Source: an uncultured Muribaculaceae bacterium
GTDB taxonomy: Bacteria > Bacteroidota > Bacteroidia > Bacteroidales > Muribaculaceae
Length of the DNA: 27,405 nt
Direction of reading: 5' to 3'
Assembly (NCBI GenBank): GCA_910583795.1
Contig: CAJTZQ010000048.1
Location: forward strand, 1-27,405
Shown in pieces: positions 1 to 7,764 of the stretch. The notes below the pieces were generated by a model. It saw only the letters and a list, made by a program, of their open reading frames with translations, did not search any database and had not been told where the DNA came from. A program made the translations under genes and the position numbers. Within the stretch, counting starts at the first letter, position 1, and each line of letters opens with the position of its first letter.

Positions 1-40
1 CAGATATGCAAAAAACATGCCAACATATGTACATTAATTT

Positions 41-751
41 TTAGTGACTACTTACAAATTTATTGTTCTTGATCAATACTCCGAAATTCCCGAATGCTTG
101 TTTAAGTTTCACAGATTCCCTCTTGGATTTTGGCAAAGATTCTTTAAGTGCCGGAGACAATATCAAAAGAAGCACACTGAATCCTGCGAGTGTCCAGAAA
201 ATACCTCTCCATCCCACGGCTTTTGCCATTAATCCTCCTAAGACTGGAGCACTTGCCGGTGCAAAGCCGTTGATTGCCCCCACCAACGCCATCACTTTGG
301 CAAGCGCCCGGCCCTGATAAAGGTCAGCAGGAATTGTACGTGCCAGGAAATATCCACCGGATGCTCCGAAGCCCTGTACGAGGCGCCACCAGATAAATTC
401 ATGTATAGTTTTCGACCATATGCTGCACACCGCACCAACACAAAAGACTATCAATGCTATGACGAGGATTGGTTTTCTGCCATATTTGTCGCTCAGGGGG
501 CCGAGAAAAAGTTCTCCGATCGCAAGACCGAGCATGCCGAAAGTCAGTCCTAACTGCACAGTTGAAGTGTCAGTATGAAACGATCTCACCATTTCAGGCA
601 ATGATGGAATATACATATCGTTGACGAACGAACCGAAAGCGCTCATCAATACAAGATAGAGGATCAGAAATACATAATATCCCCCTGAAGGGTGTCTGGA
701 TAAAGATTGACCGCTGACCGGTGGAACAGGTGTGGATTGGGAAGAAGCCAT
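41..751 (-). pseudogene. MFS transporter (Bcr/CflA-like drug exporter), truncated or frameshifted
   Basis: The 236 residues are the N-terminal half of a major facilitator superfamily exporter of the Bcr/CflA type. A short hydrophilic leader precedes TM1, which runs into FVNDMYIPSLPEM (about residues 43-55), the entry signature of this group. The loop between TM2 and TM3 carries GPLSDKYGRKP (about 83-93). The frame closes after about six membrane segments, whereas family members have about 400 residues and 12 segments. The remaining 40 nt to the window edge stay open in another frame and encode a hydrophobic stretch that fits the expected TM7, so a frameshift near position 50 is likely (inference). 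A perfect 17-bp inverted repeat ends only 2 nt before the ATG, and I see no promoter core between this gene and tyrA. It may be a decaying gene, or a sequencing indel. Confidence 0.7.
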
Positions 752-753
752 GA

Positions 754-795
754 TAAAATCGCGTTTAGAACAACTATATTCTAAACGCGATTTTA
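754..795. terminator. Perfect 17-bp inverted repeat abutting the MFS start
   Basis: Arms at 754-770 (TAAAATCGCGTTTAGAA) and 779-795 are exact reverse complements around an 8-nt loop. On the minus strand the second arm ends in GATTTTA and is followed at once by TC and the ATG of the MFS gene. It lies 95 nt past the tyrA stop, so it can act as the tyrA terminator. It would also occlude translation initiation of the MFS gene on any read-through transcript. A protein operator is the alternative. Confidence 0.6.
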
Positions 796-831
796 GGTTT
801 TAGTGTTTACAGGAATCCGATTTATGAATTT

Positions 832-862
832 TATAAGTCTTATAAGATTTATAAAACTTATA
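832..862. repeat. AT-rich imperfect hairpin downstream of tyrA
   Basis: Arms 832-844 and 850-862 pair at 12 of 13 positions around a 5-nt loop. They contain only A-T pairs plus one or two G-C pairs, so the structure is weak. It lies between the tyrA stop and the stronger repeat at 754-795 and may be a 3' end signal. Confidence 0.3.
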
Positions 863-889
863 TTCGATAAATCAGCAATCTTTCAGAAC

Positions 890-1663
890 TCACTTGATAT
901 TATTACGGAGTTTAGTGAGGAACTTTCTCATTGCCTCACAATCGTGGTTCTCAACTATGGTCTGGAGCTCTGCGAGCTGGGTGCGGATTTTTTCGAGCTG
1001 ATGTGGAGTGTATGGGTTGAACATGATTTCTCTCAAAAGATGATCATCTTCGCTTAACACACCTCGAGCGATGTCGAAATGGCGCTTGAATGTGGTTCCG
1101 GGAGCATCCTGATGCTTCATGATGCCGGCAAACACAAATGTAGATGCAAAAGGAATGCCGAGGGAATAAGCCATTGTCTCGTCATGTTCTTCGAATGTGT
1201 ATTCCACTATATTCAATTTCAACTCGTTGTAGATATCTTTGAAGAAAACTCTTCCAAGATGGTCTCCTTCTTTGATAATAACTGCGTTTTCATTGCGAAG
1301 GTTTGAGAGAGATGCGAATGTCGGACCAAACATAGGGTGAGTGCTGACAAAAGGATGTCCGGCTTTCTCATAGAATTGAGGTAACCCTGTTTTTACTGAA
1401 GCTATGTCGCTCAATATTGCATTCTCGCGCAGATAGGGGAGCACTGCCTCAAAAGCTTGGATGGTATATTTTACAGTTGCGGCGTTGAGCACCATGTCAG
1501 GATCGAAAGCTTTCACTTCTTCAGGAGAGGAGAATCGCTCCACGTTGAAAGTGAATCTCAGACGTTGAGGGTCGGTGTCGAGGATAGCCACATCGTGGCG
1601 GAAAGAGAGAAGGTCACAAAAGAAAGAGCCCATTTTGCCGGCTCCAAGAATCAATATTTTCAT
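890..1663 (-). CDS. tyrA: Prephenate dehydrogenase
   Basis: TyrA oxidatively decarboxylates prephenate to 4-hydroxyphenylpyruvate with NAD(P)+, the committed step to tyrosine in the cytoplasm. The 257-residue product begins with a Rossmann dinucleotide loop GAGKMG (residues 7-12) and an acidic strand end (LDTD, 28-31). It carries SDIASVKTG (85-93) and the catalytic-region signature HPMFGPT (109-115), followed by the helical C-terminal dimer domain. There is no fused chorismate mutase or ACT domain, as expected for the short Bacteroidetes form. I chose the ATG at 1663 because the only longer reading starts at a TTG six codons upstream and the Rossmann strand begins directly at this ATG. A well-spaced promoter lies just upstream (1690-1722), so the gene is probably transcribed alone. 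Confidence 0.9.
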   Translation of the reverse strand: MKILILGAGKMGSFFCDLLSFRHDVAILDTDPQRLRFTFNVERFSSPEEVKAFDPDMVLNAATVKYTIQAFEAVLPYLRENAILSDIASVKTGLPQFYEKAGHPFVSTHPMFGPTFASLSNLRNENAVIIKEGDHLGRVFFKDIYNELKLNIVEYTFEEHDETMAYSLGIPFASTFVFAGIMKHQDAPGTTFKRHFDIARGVLSEDDHLLREIMFNPYTPHQLEKIRTQLAELQTIVENHDCEAMRKFLTKLRNNIK

Positions 1664-1689
1664 TATTTCGCGATTTGTCAATCTTATTG

Positions 1690-1722
1690 CAAAATTAATA
1701 TTAATTCTTTGAGTTTGGCAAA
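1690..1722 (-). promoter_or_regulatory. tyrA promoter (Bacteroidetes -33/-7)
   Basis: On the minus strand TTTG (1722-1719) is followed after 21 nt by TAATTTTG (1697-1690), matching the TTTG-N19-21-TAnnTTTG consensus of the Bacteroidetes primary sigma factor. The predicted transcript starts near 1683, about 20 nt before the tyrA ATG. Confidence 0.6.
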
Positions 1723-1772
1723 TTAGAATTTAAAATTCGAGTTTTTTTACTATAAAATTTCAAAAAATATTA

Positions 1773-2039
1773 CGCCGAAAAGTTTTTATAAATAAGTGAC
1801 ATCGTGAATAAAAGTTAAATAACTAAATAATTAATCGCTAAAAATTAATAGATTTTAACAATCTGATATTAAAGTTTAATAAAAAATTGTTATAATTTTG
1901 CGACTAAGATTGTTTCACAACTATTCAGTGAGATTATTTTATTTCTGGAGTCTGATAGGAAAATGAGTATCTTAAAAACTCATATTTCATATCGAAAAAA
2001 AGTGTACCATGAAAAGTCAAGGTTAAAAACTTTTCGGCG
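1773..2039. repeat. 16-bp inverted repeat pair bounding the susC promoter region (possible invertible element)
   Basis: CGCCGAAAAGTTTTTA at 1773-1788 recurs exactly inverted at 2024-2039, with 235 nt between. Identity stops at the repeat edges on both sides. The enclosed DNA is AT-rich, has no gene, and contains the TAATTTTG core at 1893-1900 pointing at susC. This is the architecture of phase-variable invertible promoters in Bacteroidales (known for capsule and some SusC/D loci). No recombinase is encoded in the window. The repeat is observed; inversion is inference. Confidence 0.55.
1893..1900 (+). promoter_or_regulatory. Candidate susCD promoter -7 core
   Basis: TAATTTTG matches the TAnnTTTG core. 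No TTTG is found 19-21 nt upstream (the best match there is AT-only), so the promoter may be weak or activator-dependent. It would give a leader of about 180 nt before susC and lies inside the inverted-repeat pair at 1773-2039. The rest of the 1664-2086 gap is AT-rich with no convincing open frame. Confidence 0.4.
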
Positions 2040-2086
2040 AAGTTATTATTTTGAATTACCATTATTAACTAAATAACATTGATCCG

Positions 2087-5000
2087 ATGAGAAAACTAAT
2101 TTTCATTATTATGGCAGTGTTAGCATGTGCATTGGGCGCTATCGCGCAGACCCGCACATTTTCAGGCATAGTGCTTGATGCAGCTAACCAAGAACCATTA
2201 ATCGGTGCCACTGTTTCGCCGATAGGTGGAGGACAGGGCGTGGCTACAGACATTGACGGCAGATTCACATTGAAAGTGCCGCAGAACGTCAGCAAAGCCA
2301 AATTCACTTATGTCGGATATTCTCCGGTGACGGTAGATCTCAAAAATGACATGGTTGTATATCTTGAATCACAGTCTGCTCAACTTGATGAAATGGTTGT
2401 GATTGCTTATGGTACGGCTTCAAAAGAATCATTGACCGGCTCTGTTGCCGTTGTCAACGATAAAGAGATCGAAAAGCGCCCGGTTTCAAACGTTGCATCC
2501 GCGCTCGAAGGCATGTCGCCCGGTGTGCAGGTGAATGGTTCTACCGGCACTCCCGGTGAGTCACCTTCCATTATTATTCGTGGTATCAACACCGTAAACG
2601 GAACTACTGAACCTCTTTATGTTGTTGACGGTATGGTATGGAACGGCAGCATCAGCGACCTTAATCCTAATGACGTAGAAAACATCTCTGTCCTTAAAGA
2701 TGCTGCATCTTGTGCTCTTTACGGTTCAAAAGGTGCCAACGGTGTGGTTATGATTACAACCAAACGTGCCAAAGGGTCAGGTAAAGTGGATGTCACTCTT
2801 AAAATCCGTCAAGGTGTCTACCAGCGTGGTCTTTCACAATATGACCGCATGGGCTATGACCAGTGGAACGAGACAATGCTTCAGGCAATTGCTAATGGCA
2901 ACTATTCAGCGGCGGCAGGAGGTAAAAATCCTCTGACTCGTGATGAGGCTTGGAATCAGGCGCTCGATTCTTATTTTTCAACCGCCGGTGTTCTCAACCT
3001 TTACGACGTTAAGGATGAGCATGGAGTTCATCAGATTTCAGGAACCGGTAAGGGTGTTTTTGACAAAAACGGCAAAGTTATTGCTAAAATAATGCCCGGA
3101 TATAATGACCTTGACTGGTGGGATGCAATTTCACGCAACGGCTATCGTCAGGAATACAATGTCAGCGCAACCGGTGCATCAGAGAAATACAATCTTTTCG
3201 CATCTTTAGGTTATCTTGATGAACAAGGATATATCTACAATAACGATTTCAAACGTTGGTCAGGACGTCTTCGCGGAGAGTTCACTCCCGTGAGCTATTT
3301 TAAGTTCGGTATGAACGTTGGCGCCACAAGCCAGGAATCGGCCAACCCTCAGTTCAGCTCAGATAATCTCAGCTCTACCAGCAACCCGTTTGCATATCAA
3401 ACCACAGCTCCCGGTCTTCCTTTCTATGAGCATGATTGGGAGACAGGCGCACTTGTCTATGACAAGGATGGAAATCCCATTTGGAATACAATGGCAGGCT
3501 ATGCAGCTTTCACAAGCAACAAAGGTTACATTCTGAGAGCCAACAGCGACAATACAGAGAGATTGGCTGTTGATGGAAACGCATTCGCAACCGTCTATCT
3601 TCCCTATGGCTTCGATATCACAGTAAGAGGGTCTGTCAACCGTTGGAGAGAAGAGAACACTGGCTACGATAGTACAGAGATCGGTTCAGCACAAGATTTC
3701 GGTCGTCTCAGTAAGTATTTCTACAAAAACTATACTTACAACTTCCAGCAAACAATCAACTGGAGTCATGAATATGGCATGCACCATGTAGACGTGATGT
3801 TAAACCACGAAAACTACAACAGGGCATACGAGTATTCTTATATGAAGAACCGCGACGAACTCTTCCCCGGAAAATACTATATCAGCAACTTTACCGAGAA
3901 TGAAAGTACTGGCGCTTATGCATACGAATATCGCACGGAAAGTTATATGGGACGTGCCCGCTATAACTATAATCAGCAGTATTTCCTGGAGGCAAGCATT
4001 AACCGAGATGGATCAAGCCGTTTTGCTAAAAACCAGCGTTGGGGTACATTCTGGAGCGTCGGCGCCAGCTGGATTCTTACAAAGGAGAAATTCATGCAAG
4101 ATCTTTCATGGCTCGACTTCCTAAAGGCGCGTGTGTCATACGGAACTGCAGGTAATGATTATACAAGAGTTGACGGAAGCGTGACATATTATCCTGCATG
4201 GGATACATGGTCAAAATATACTCATACTCTTAATGGCAATCCGTCTGTATTCCCTTCGGTAATCGGCAATCCCGATCTCCACTGGGAGTCAACAAAAACA
4301 CTTGACGCAGCTCTTGAAGGCAATCTCTTCAACAACCGTCTTAACTTCTCCGTAGGTTATTTCCTGCGCACAAACTCTGACCTTATTTATACTGTAGCAC
4401 AGGCTCCGTCAAACGGTACGACCGGTGAAGGTGCATTGAAGTCAATTATCCAGAACATTGGCGACATGCACAACTATGGTTGGGAAATCGCAGTGGGTGG
4501 TACGCTTATTCGCACTAAGGACTGGGAATGGAATCTCAATGCTGATGCAACATTCATCAAGAACAAGATTACCAAGCTTCCGGCAGGAAACCTTTACAAT
4601 ACACCCCGTGCCCTCATCGAAGGCAAGAGCCGTTATGAATGGTATATGCCGAAATGGGCTGGCACAGATATGCTGACCGGTCGCTCCCTTTATGAAATCA
4701 ATCCTTGCTACAAATTCGAAAGTGAACAATTTGATGCCAATGGAAATTCACTTGGATTTGCTTTCGATCAGGCAAAATGGGATTCTAACCTTAAGAATGC
4801 TGAAAGCACAGGAGATCTTGTGAAGATTGGAGACAGGTATTATACAACCAACACTTCGTATGCATCTAATGAATTCTGTGGCACTTCTCTCCCCACTGTC
4901 TATGGTTCATTCGGCACCAACCTCAGATGGAAAGATCTAAGCATCGGCATGCTCTTTACATATACACTCGGTGGCAAGACTCTTGATTCTACTTATACCA

Positions 5001-5407
5001 CTTTGATGTCGGTAAGTGCAAGCGGTGCTTTCCACAAAGATATCGCCAACAGTTGGACAGTGGATATGGCTCAGGGAATTGATGAGAATAGTCCGGAGCG
5101 TATCAATCCGAATATTAATCCGGAAATCAACCAATATTACTCCAACCAGAACAACAGTTCTTCAAGCCGTTGGTTGACATCAAACAATTCCCTTGTGTTT
5201 AAGAACCTTAACGTCAACTATGATCTTCCCAAGAGCTGGATGCAGGCAATCAAGCTTCAGGGCATGAGCTTAGGCTTATCTGTTGACAACCTGTTTATCG
5301 CTACCAAGCGTAAGGGTATGAACCCGAGATATAGCAGCGCCGGTTCACAGGGCAACTATTTCGTTGCATCGCGCGTATACTCGTTTGAGCTTACCGCACG
5401 TTTCTAA
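2087..5407 (+). CDS. susC: SusC-like TonB-dependent outer membrane transporter
   Basis: This is the outer-membrane channel half of a SusCD nutrient importer, energised by TonB-ExbBD and capped by the SusD partner encoded directly downstream. The 1106 residues start with a cleavable signal peptide (to about Ala20). A carboxypeptidase-regulatory-like beta domain follows (about 22-95), with the usual GxVxD...PLIGATV and DGRFTL elements. Next come a TonB-box-like segment DEMVVIAYGT (101-110) and the plug domain with IIIRGINTVNG, PLYVVDG and LKDAASCALYGSKGANGVV (about 130-225). The rest is a long 22-strand-type barrel ending in the aromatic YSFELTARF. Length and motifs are full. No glycosidase, HTCS or ECF sigma/anti-sigma gene is next to it, so the substrate cannot be named. 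The start follows an AT-rich leader with no Shine-Dalgarno, normal in this phylum. Confidence 0.95.
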   Translation: MRKLIFIIMAVLACALGAIAQTRTFSGIVLDAANQEPLIGATVSPIGGGQGVATDIDGRFTLKVPQNVSKAKFTYVGYSPVTVDLKNDMVVYLESQSAQLDEMVVIAYGTASKESLTGSVAVVNDKEIEKRPVSNVASALEGMSPGVQVNGSTGTPGESPSIIIRGINTVNGTTEPLYVVDGMVWNGSISDLNPNDVENISVLKDAASCALYGSKGANGVVMITTKRAKGSGKVDVTLKIRQGVYQRGLSQYDRMGYDQWNETMLQAIANGNYSAAAGGKNPLTRDEAWNQALDSYFSTAGVLNLYDVKDEHGVHQISGTGKGVFDKNGKVIAKIMPGYNDLDWWDAISRNGYRQEYNVSATGASEKYNLFASLGYLDEQGYIYNNDFKRWSGRLRGEFTPVSYFKFGMNVGATSQESANPQFSSDNLSSTSNPFAYQTTAPGLPFYEHDWETGALVYDKDGNPIWNTMAGYAAFTSNKGYILRANSDNTERLAVDGNAFATVYLPYGFDITVRGSVNRWREENTGYDSTEIGSAQDFGRLSKYFYKNYTYNFQQTINWSHEYGMHHVDVMLNHENYNRAYEYSYMKNRDELFPGKYYISNFTENESTGAYAYEYRTESYMGRARYNYNQQYFLEASINRDGSSRFAKNQRWGTFWSVGASWILTKEKFMQDLSWLDFLKARVSYGTAGNDYTRVDGSVTYYPAWDTWSKYTHTLNGNPSVFPSVIGNPDLHWESTKTLDAALEGNLFNNRLNFSVGYFLRTNSDLIYTVAQAPSNGTTGEGALKSIIQNIGDMHNYGWEIAVGGTLIRTKDWEWNLNADATFIKNKITKLPAGNLYNTPRALIEGKSRYEWYMPKWAGTDMLTGRSLYEINPCYKFESEQFDANGNSLGFAFDQAKWDSNLKNAESTGDLVKIGDRYYTTNTSYASNEFCGTSLPTVYGSFGTNLRWKDLSIGMLFTYTLGGKTLDSTYTTLMSVSASGAFHKDIANSWTVDMAQGIDENSPERINPNINPEINQYYSNQNNSSSSRWLTSNNSLVFKNLNVNYDLPKSWMQAIKLQGMSLGLSVDNLFIATKRKGMNPRYSSAGSQGNYFVASRVYSFELTARF

Positions 5408-5434
5408 AAATTCATTAAACTGAAACAAAAAGAC

Positions 5435-7153
5435 ATGAAAAAAAATAATATTATATACGGGTTGGCGGCGGCAATAATGTTGCCGGCAATGGTGGCATGC
5501 TCCTCCGACTATCTTGATGAAGCTCCGCTTACCGGCATTTCGTCTGAAACTGTAAGTGGATCGGAGAAGGGTGCCGAAGCTGCGGTGACTGGTCTTGTTC
5601 GCCAGATGCAACGTCAGCTTGATGATTTGAAGAATGGAAACCTTAATGCCAGTGGAGAATCTTTTTTTGCAAATCTATATGGCGAAGGTCTGGGAGCAGA
5701 TGCCAATATCGGAGAAATCACCAACTATGCCAACAGTTCATGTAATCCCAACAACCTCCGTTCAATCACAGGATGGTGGGCATCGTGGATGTATGAATAT
5801 TGTTATTCTATCATAGGCTCCGCAAACAGCATCCTTGCAACTATCCCTGAGTCTGATCTTTCTGATTCTCAGTATTGGATGAAGGCATGTGCCCTTACAA
5901 TGCGTGCCCATTGCTATTGGAGATTGATGGAGGTTTACGGTCCGCGTTGGGTAGATTCGGACAATGGTAATGCATATTGCCTTGTATTGCGTCTTAATGC
6001 AAACGAACCTAACGAGCATCCTTTCAACACTGCTAATGAGGTTTACGATCAGATGTATTCAGATCTGAAGACTGCAATCGACTGCTTCAGCAAGACTACA
6101 AAAGAAAGGGGTGAAGACTTGTTCTATCCTGATAAATCAGTCGCCCAAGGCACTCTCGCTCGTCTTGCAATGCTCAAGAATGATTACACCACAGCACAGC
6201 AGATGGCTCATGATGCACGCCAGGGATATAAGATCATGACGGCAAATCAATATCTACAAGGTTTCTCTGTGACCAACGATGAATGGATGTGGGCTCCGGC
6301 AATGGATCCGTTGGGTATTTACTATTGGGGATTCGGGCCACATTATGCTTGCAACGGCCACTATGTGAAATCATGGGGCTATTCTTGCTCTATGGACTAC
6401 AATCTTTATAAGCACTTGAAAGTTACGGATGTGCGCTCAAGGCTTTATTTCGGTCCTCTTGTAGTTGATTTCGAACCAGAGATGGCTGAAAAATACGGCA
6501 TCACCAAAGCTGACTTTTTCGATAGCAAAGTGACTCTTCAGACCAAACTCGGTGTTTCCATAACATCGACAGGAAAGTCTCCTTCCGGTAAGAATCTTGA
6601 TATGTGGAACTTTATCATGGCTTATGGTAAAACTTTCAACAGTATGCGTCCTGAAGATATCAAGGGTATTTATCAGACTAATACGAAAGGTATCTCCATG
6701 GGTGTGCAGTATAAATTCCAGGGTCTTGATGACGGCTACACTTCTTGCTGGCCTCCTTATATGCGTGCCGCCGAGATGTTGCTGACTGAGGCAGAGGCTG
6801 CTTATCACAACAATGATTACACCACAGCGCAGAATTGTCTTAAAGAACTGATGGCAAATCGTGATGAGACTTATGAAATCACAGCCACCGGTGAGGCTCT
6901 TCTTGAAGAGATCAAGCTTCAGCGTAGAATCGAACTTTGGGGTGAAGGTTTCTGCTGGTTTGACTATAAGCGTTGGAACCAGACTCTTGAACGCAAGACA
7001 TGGGATCCGGATGATCTTGAAAATTGCGGTGGATGGCCTAATACTCTTGGTTGGGAATTCACTCCTGATTGGATGAACGGCTGGCGTGCTGCAGTTCCTC
7101 GCTCTGAGTTTACTTATAACAAGGAAGCTGATGCAAGTCTACTCGGTCTTTAA
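5435..7153 (+). CDS. susD: SusD/RagB-like outer membrane nutrient-binding lipoprotein
   Basis: This is the surface lipoprotein lid of the SusCD complex, which binds the ligand and closes over the SusC barrel. The 572-residue precursor has a lipoprotein signal ending MVACSS, with Cys22 as the acylated residue, followed by the typical SDYLDEAP start. The N-terminal half is helical and TPR-like, with the family segment MRAHCYWRLMEVYGPRW (about 157-173). The C-terminal half carries AEMLLTEAEAAY, the conserved LQRRIELWGEGFCWFDYKRW and a terminal AVPRSEFTYN, matching the usual ending in which a proline precedes a short helix and the C-terminus. It starts 27 nt after susC, so the two are one operon, closed by the terminator at 7184-7225. 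Many aromatic residues in the middle are consistent with glycan stacking, but the ligand is unknown. Confidence 0.94.
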   Translation: MKKNNIIYGLAAAIMLPAMVACSSDYLDEAPLTGISSETVSGSEKGAEAAVTGLVRQMQRQLDDLKNGNLNASGESFFANLYGEGLGADANIGEITNYANSSCNPNNLRSITGWWASWMYEYCYSIIGSANSILATIPESDLSDSQYWMKACALTMRAHCYWRLMEVYGPRWVDSDNGNAYCLVLRLNANEPNEHPFNTANEVYDQMYSDLKTAIDCFSKTTKERGEDLFYPDKSVAQGTLARLAMLKNDYTTAQQMAHDARQGYKIMTANQYLQGFSVTNDEWMWAPAMDPLGIYYWGFGPHYACNGHYVKSWGYSCSMDYNLYKHLKVTDVRSRLYFGPLVVDFEPEMAEKYGITKADFFDSKVTLQTKLGVSITSTGKSPSGKNLDMWNFIMAYGKTFNSMRPEDIKGIYQTNTKGISMGVQYKFQGLDDGYTSCWPPYMRAAEMLLTEAEAAYHNNDYTTAQNCLKELMANRDETYEITATGEALLEEIKLQRRIELWGEGFCWFDYKRWNQTLERKTWDPDDLENCGGWPNTLGWEFTPDWMNGWRAAVPRSEFTYNKEADASLLGL

Positions 7154-7183
7154 TAAAGATTAGATTAATTAAACCATAATAAG

Positions 7184-7225
7184 GAAGAGGCGGTCGAATA
7201 TGATCGCCTCTTCTTTTCTTTTTTC
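7184..7225 (+). terminator. Rho-independent terminator of susCD
   Basis: A 12-bp stem (7184-7195 with 7202-7213, one G-U pair) with a 6-nt loop is followed by a T-rich run to about 7225. The run overlaps the promoter region of the next gene. Confidence 0.85.
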
Positions 7226-7237
7226 AGATTTTATCTC

Positions 7238-7245
7238 TATCTTTG
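7238..7245 (+). promoter_or_regulatory. Candidate promoter core of the alkyltransferase gene
   Basis: TATCTTTG fits TAnnTTTG. The -33 position is a T-run belonging to the susCD terminator (TTTT rather than TTTG). The transcript would begin only about 10 nt before the ATG at 7263. Confidence 0.4.
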
Positions 7246-7262
7246 AAAAATCTTTTTTTGTT

Positions 7263-7742
7263 ATGGTGACTAAAACGTTAAATATCTGTGGAAATAATGT
7301 TTTTATTTCAGTTGACAGTGGAAAGCTCTGTCGTTGCCATTGGATAAATATCGATTCGGGAGATGGACCTGTTAAGAATCCGGATGATGCATCTTCTGAG
7401 GATCTGACGGTTATGTCGGATGTGGAAAAACAACTTAAGGAATATTTTGCCGGCAACAGAAAGAAATTCAGTCTTCCACTTGAATTAAAAGGTACACCTT
7501 TTCAGAAAAAAGTCTGGGAAGAACTGAAGAAAATACCCTATGGATCTACTGTTTCGTATGGAGAACTTTCTCGTCGCATAGGCAATCCCAAAGCTGTTAG
7601 GGCTGTTGCGCAGGCATGCGGTGCAAATCCTTTGGCTATAATTATTCCCTGTCATAGAGTAATAGCCACCGGAGGTAAACCCGGTGGCTATACAGGGGGT
7701 GTTGAGCATAAAATTCATCTTCTTGAAATCGAAACTTTCTGA
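7263..7742 (+). CDS. ogt: Methylated-DNA--[protein]-cysteine S-methyltransferase
   Basis: This is a suicide DNA-repair protein that moves the alkyl group from O6-alkylguanine (and O4-alkylthymine) to its own cysteine. In the 159-residue product the DNA-binding domain begins at GTPFQKKVWEEL (77-88), continues through PYGSTVSYGELSRRIGNPKAVRAV (92-115, the recognition helix with the arginine finger), and reaches the active site IIPCHRV with nucleophile Cys130. The sequence closes with GGYTGGVEHKIHLLEIE. The N-terminal part is the short Ogt-type domain, with no Ada-like regulatory region. The start at 7263 is preferred over an in-frame ATG at 7200, because that codon falls inside the susCD terminator and would add 21 hydrophobic residues not typical of the family. 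It is convergent with the GTPase gene, with only 22 nt between the stops. Confidence 0.92.
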   Translation: MVTKTLNICGNNVFISVDSGKLCRCHWINIDSGDGPVKNPDDASSEDLTVMSDVEKQLKEYFAGNRKKFSLPLELKGTPFQKKVWEELKKIPYGSTVSYGELSRRIGNPKAVRAVAQACGANPLAIIIPCHRVIATGGKPGGYTGGVEHKIHLLEIETF

Positions 7743-7764
7743 TTGCGATTCAAGTATATGCGGA

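Noticed and set aside
1664..1681. TTG-started six-codon extension of tyrA
   Set aside because: The Rossmann strand starts directly at the ATG at 1663, and the extension would lie almost at the predicted transcription start.
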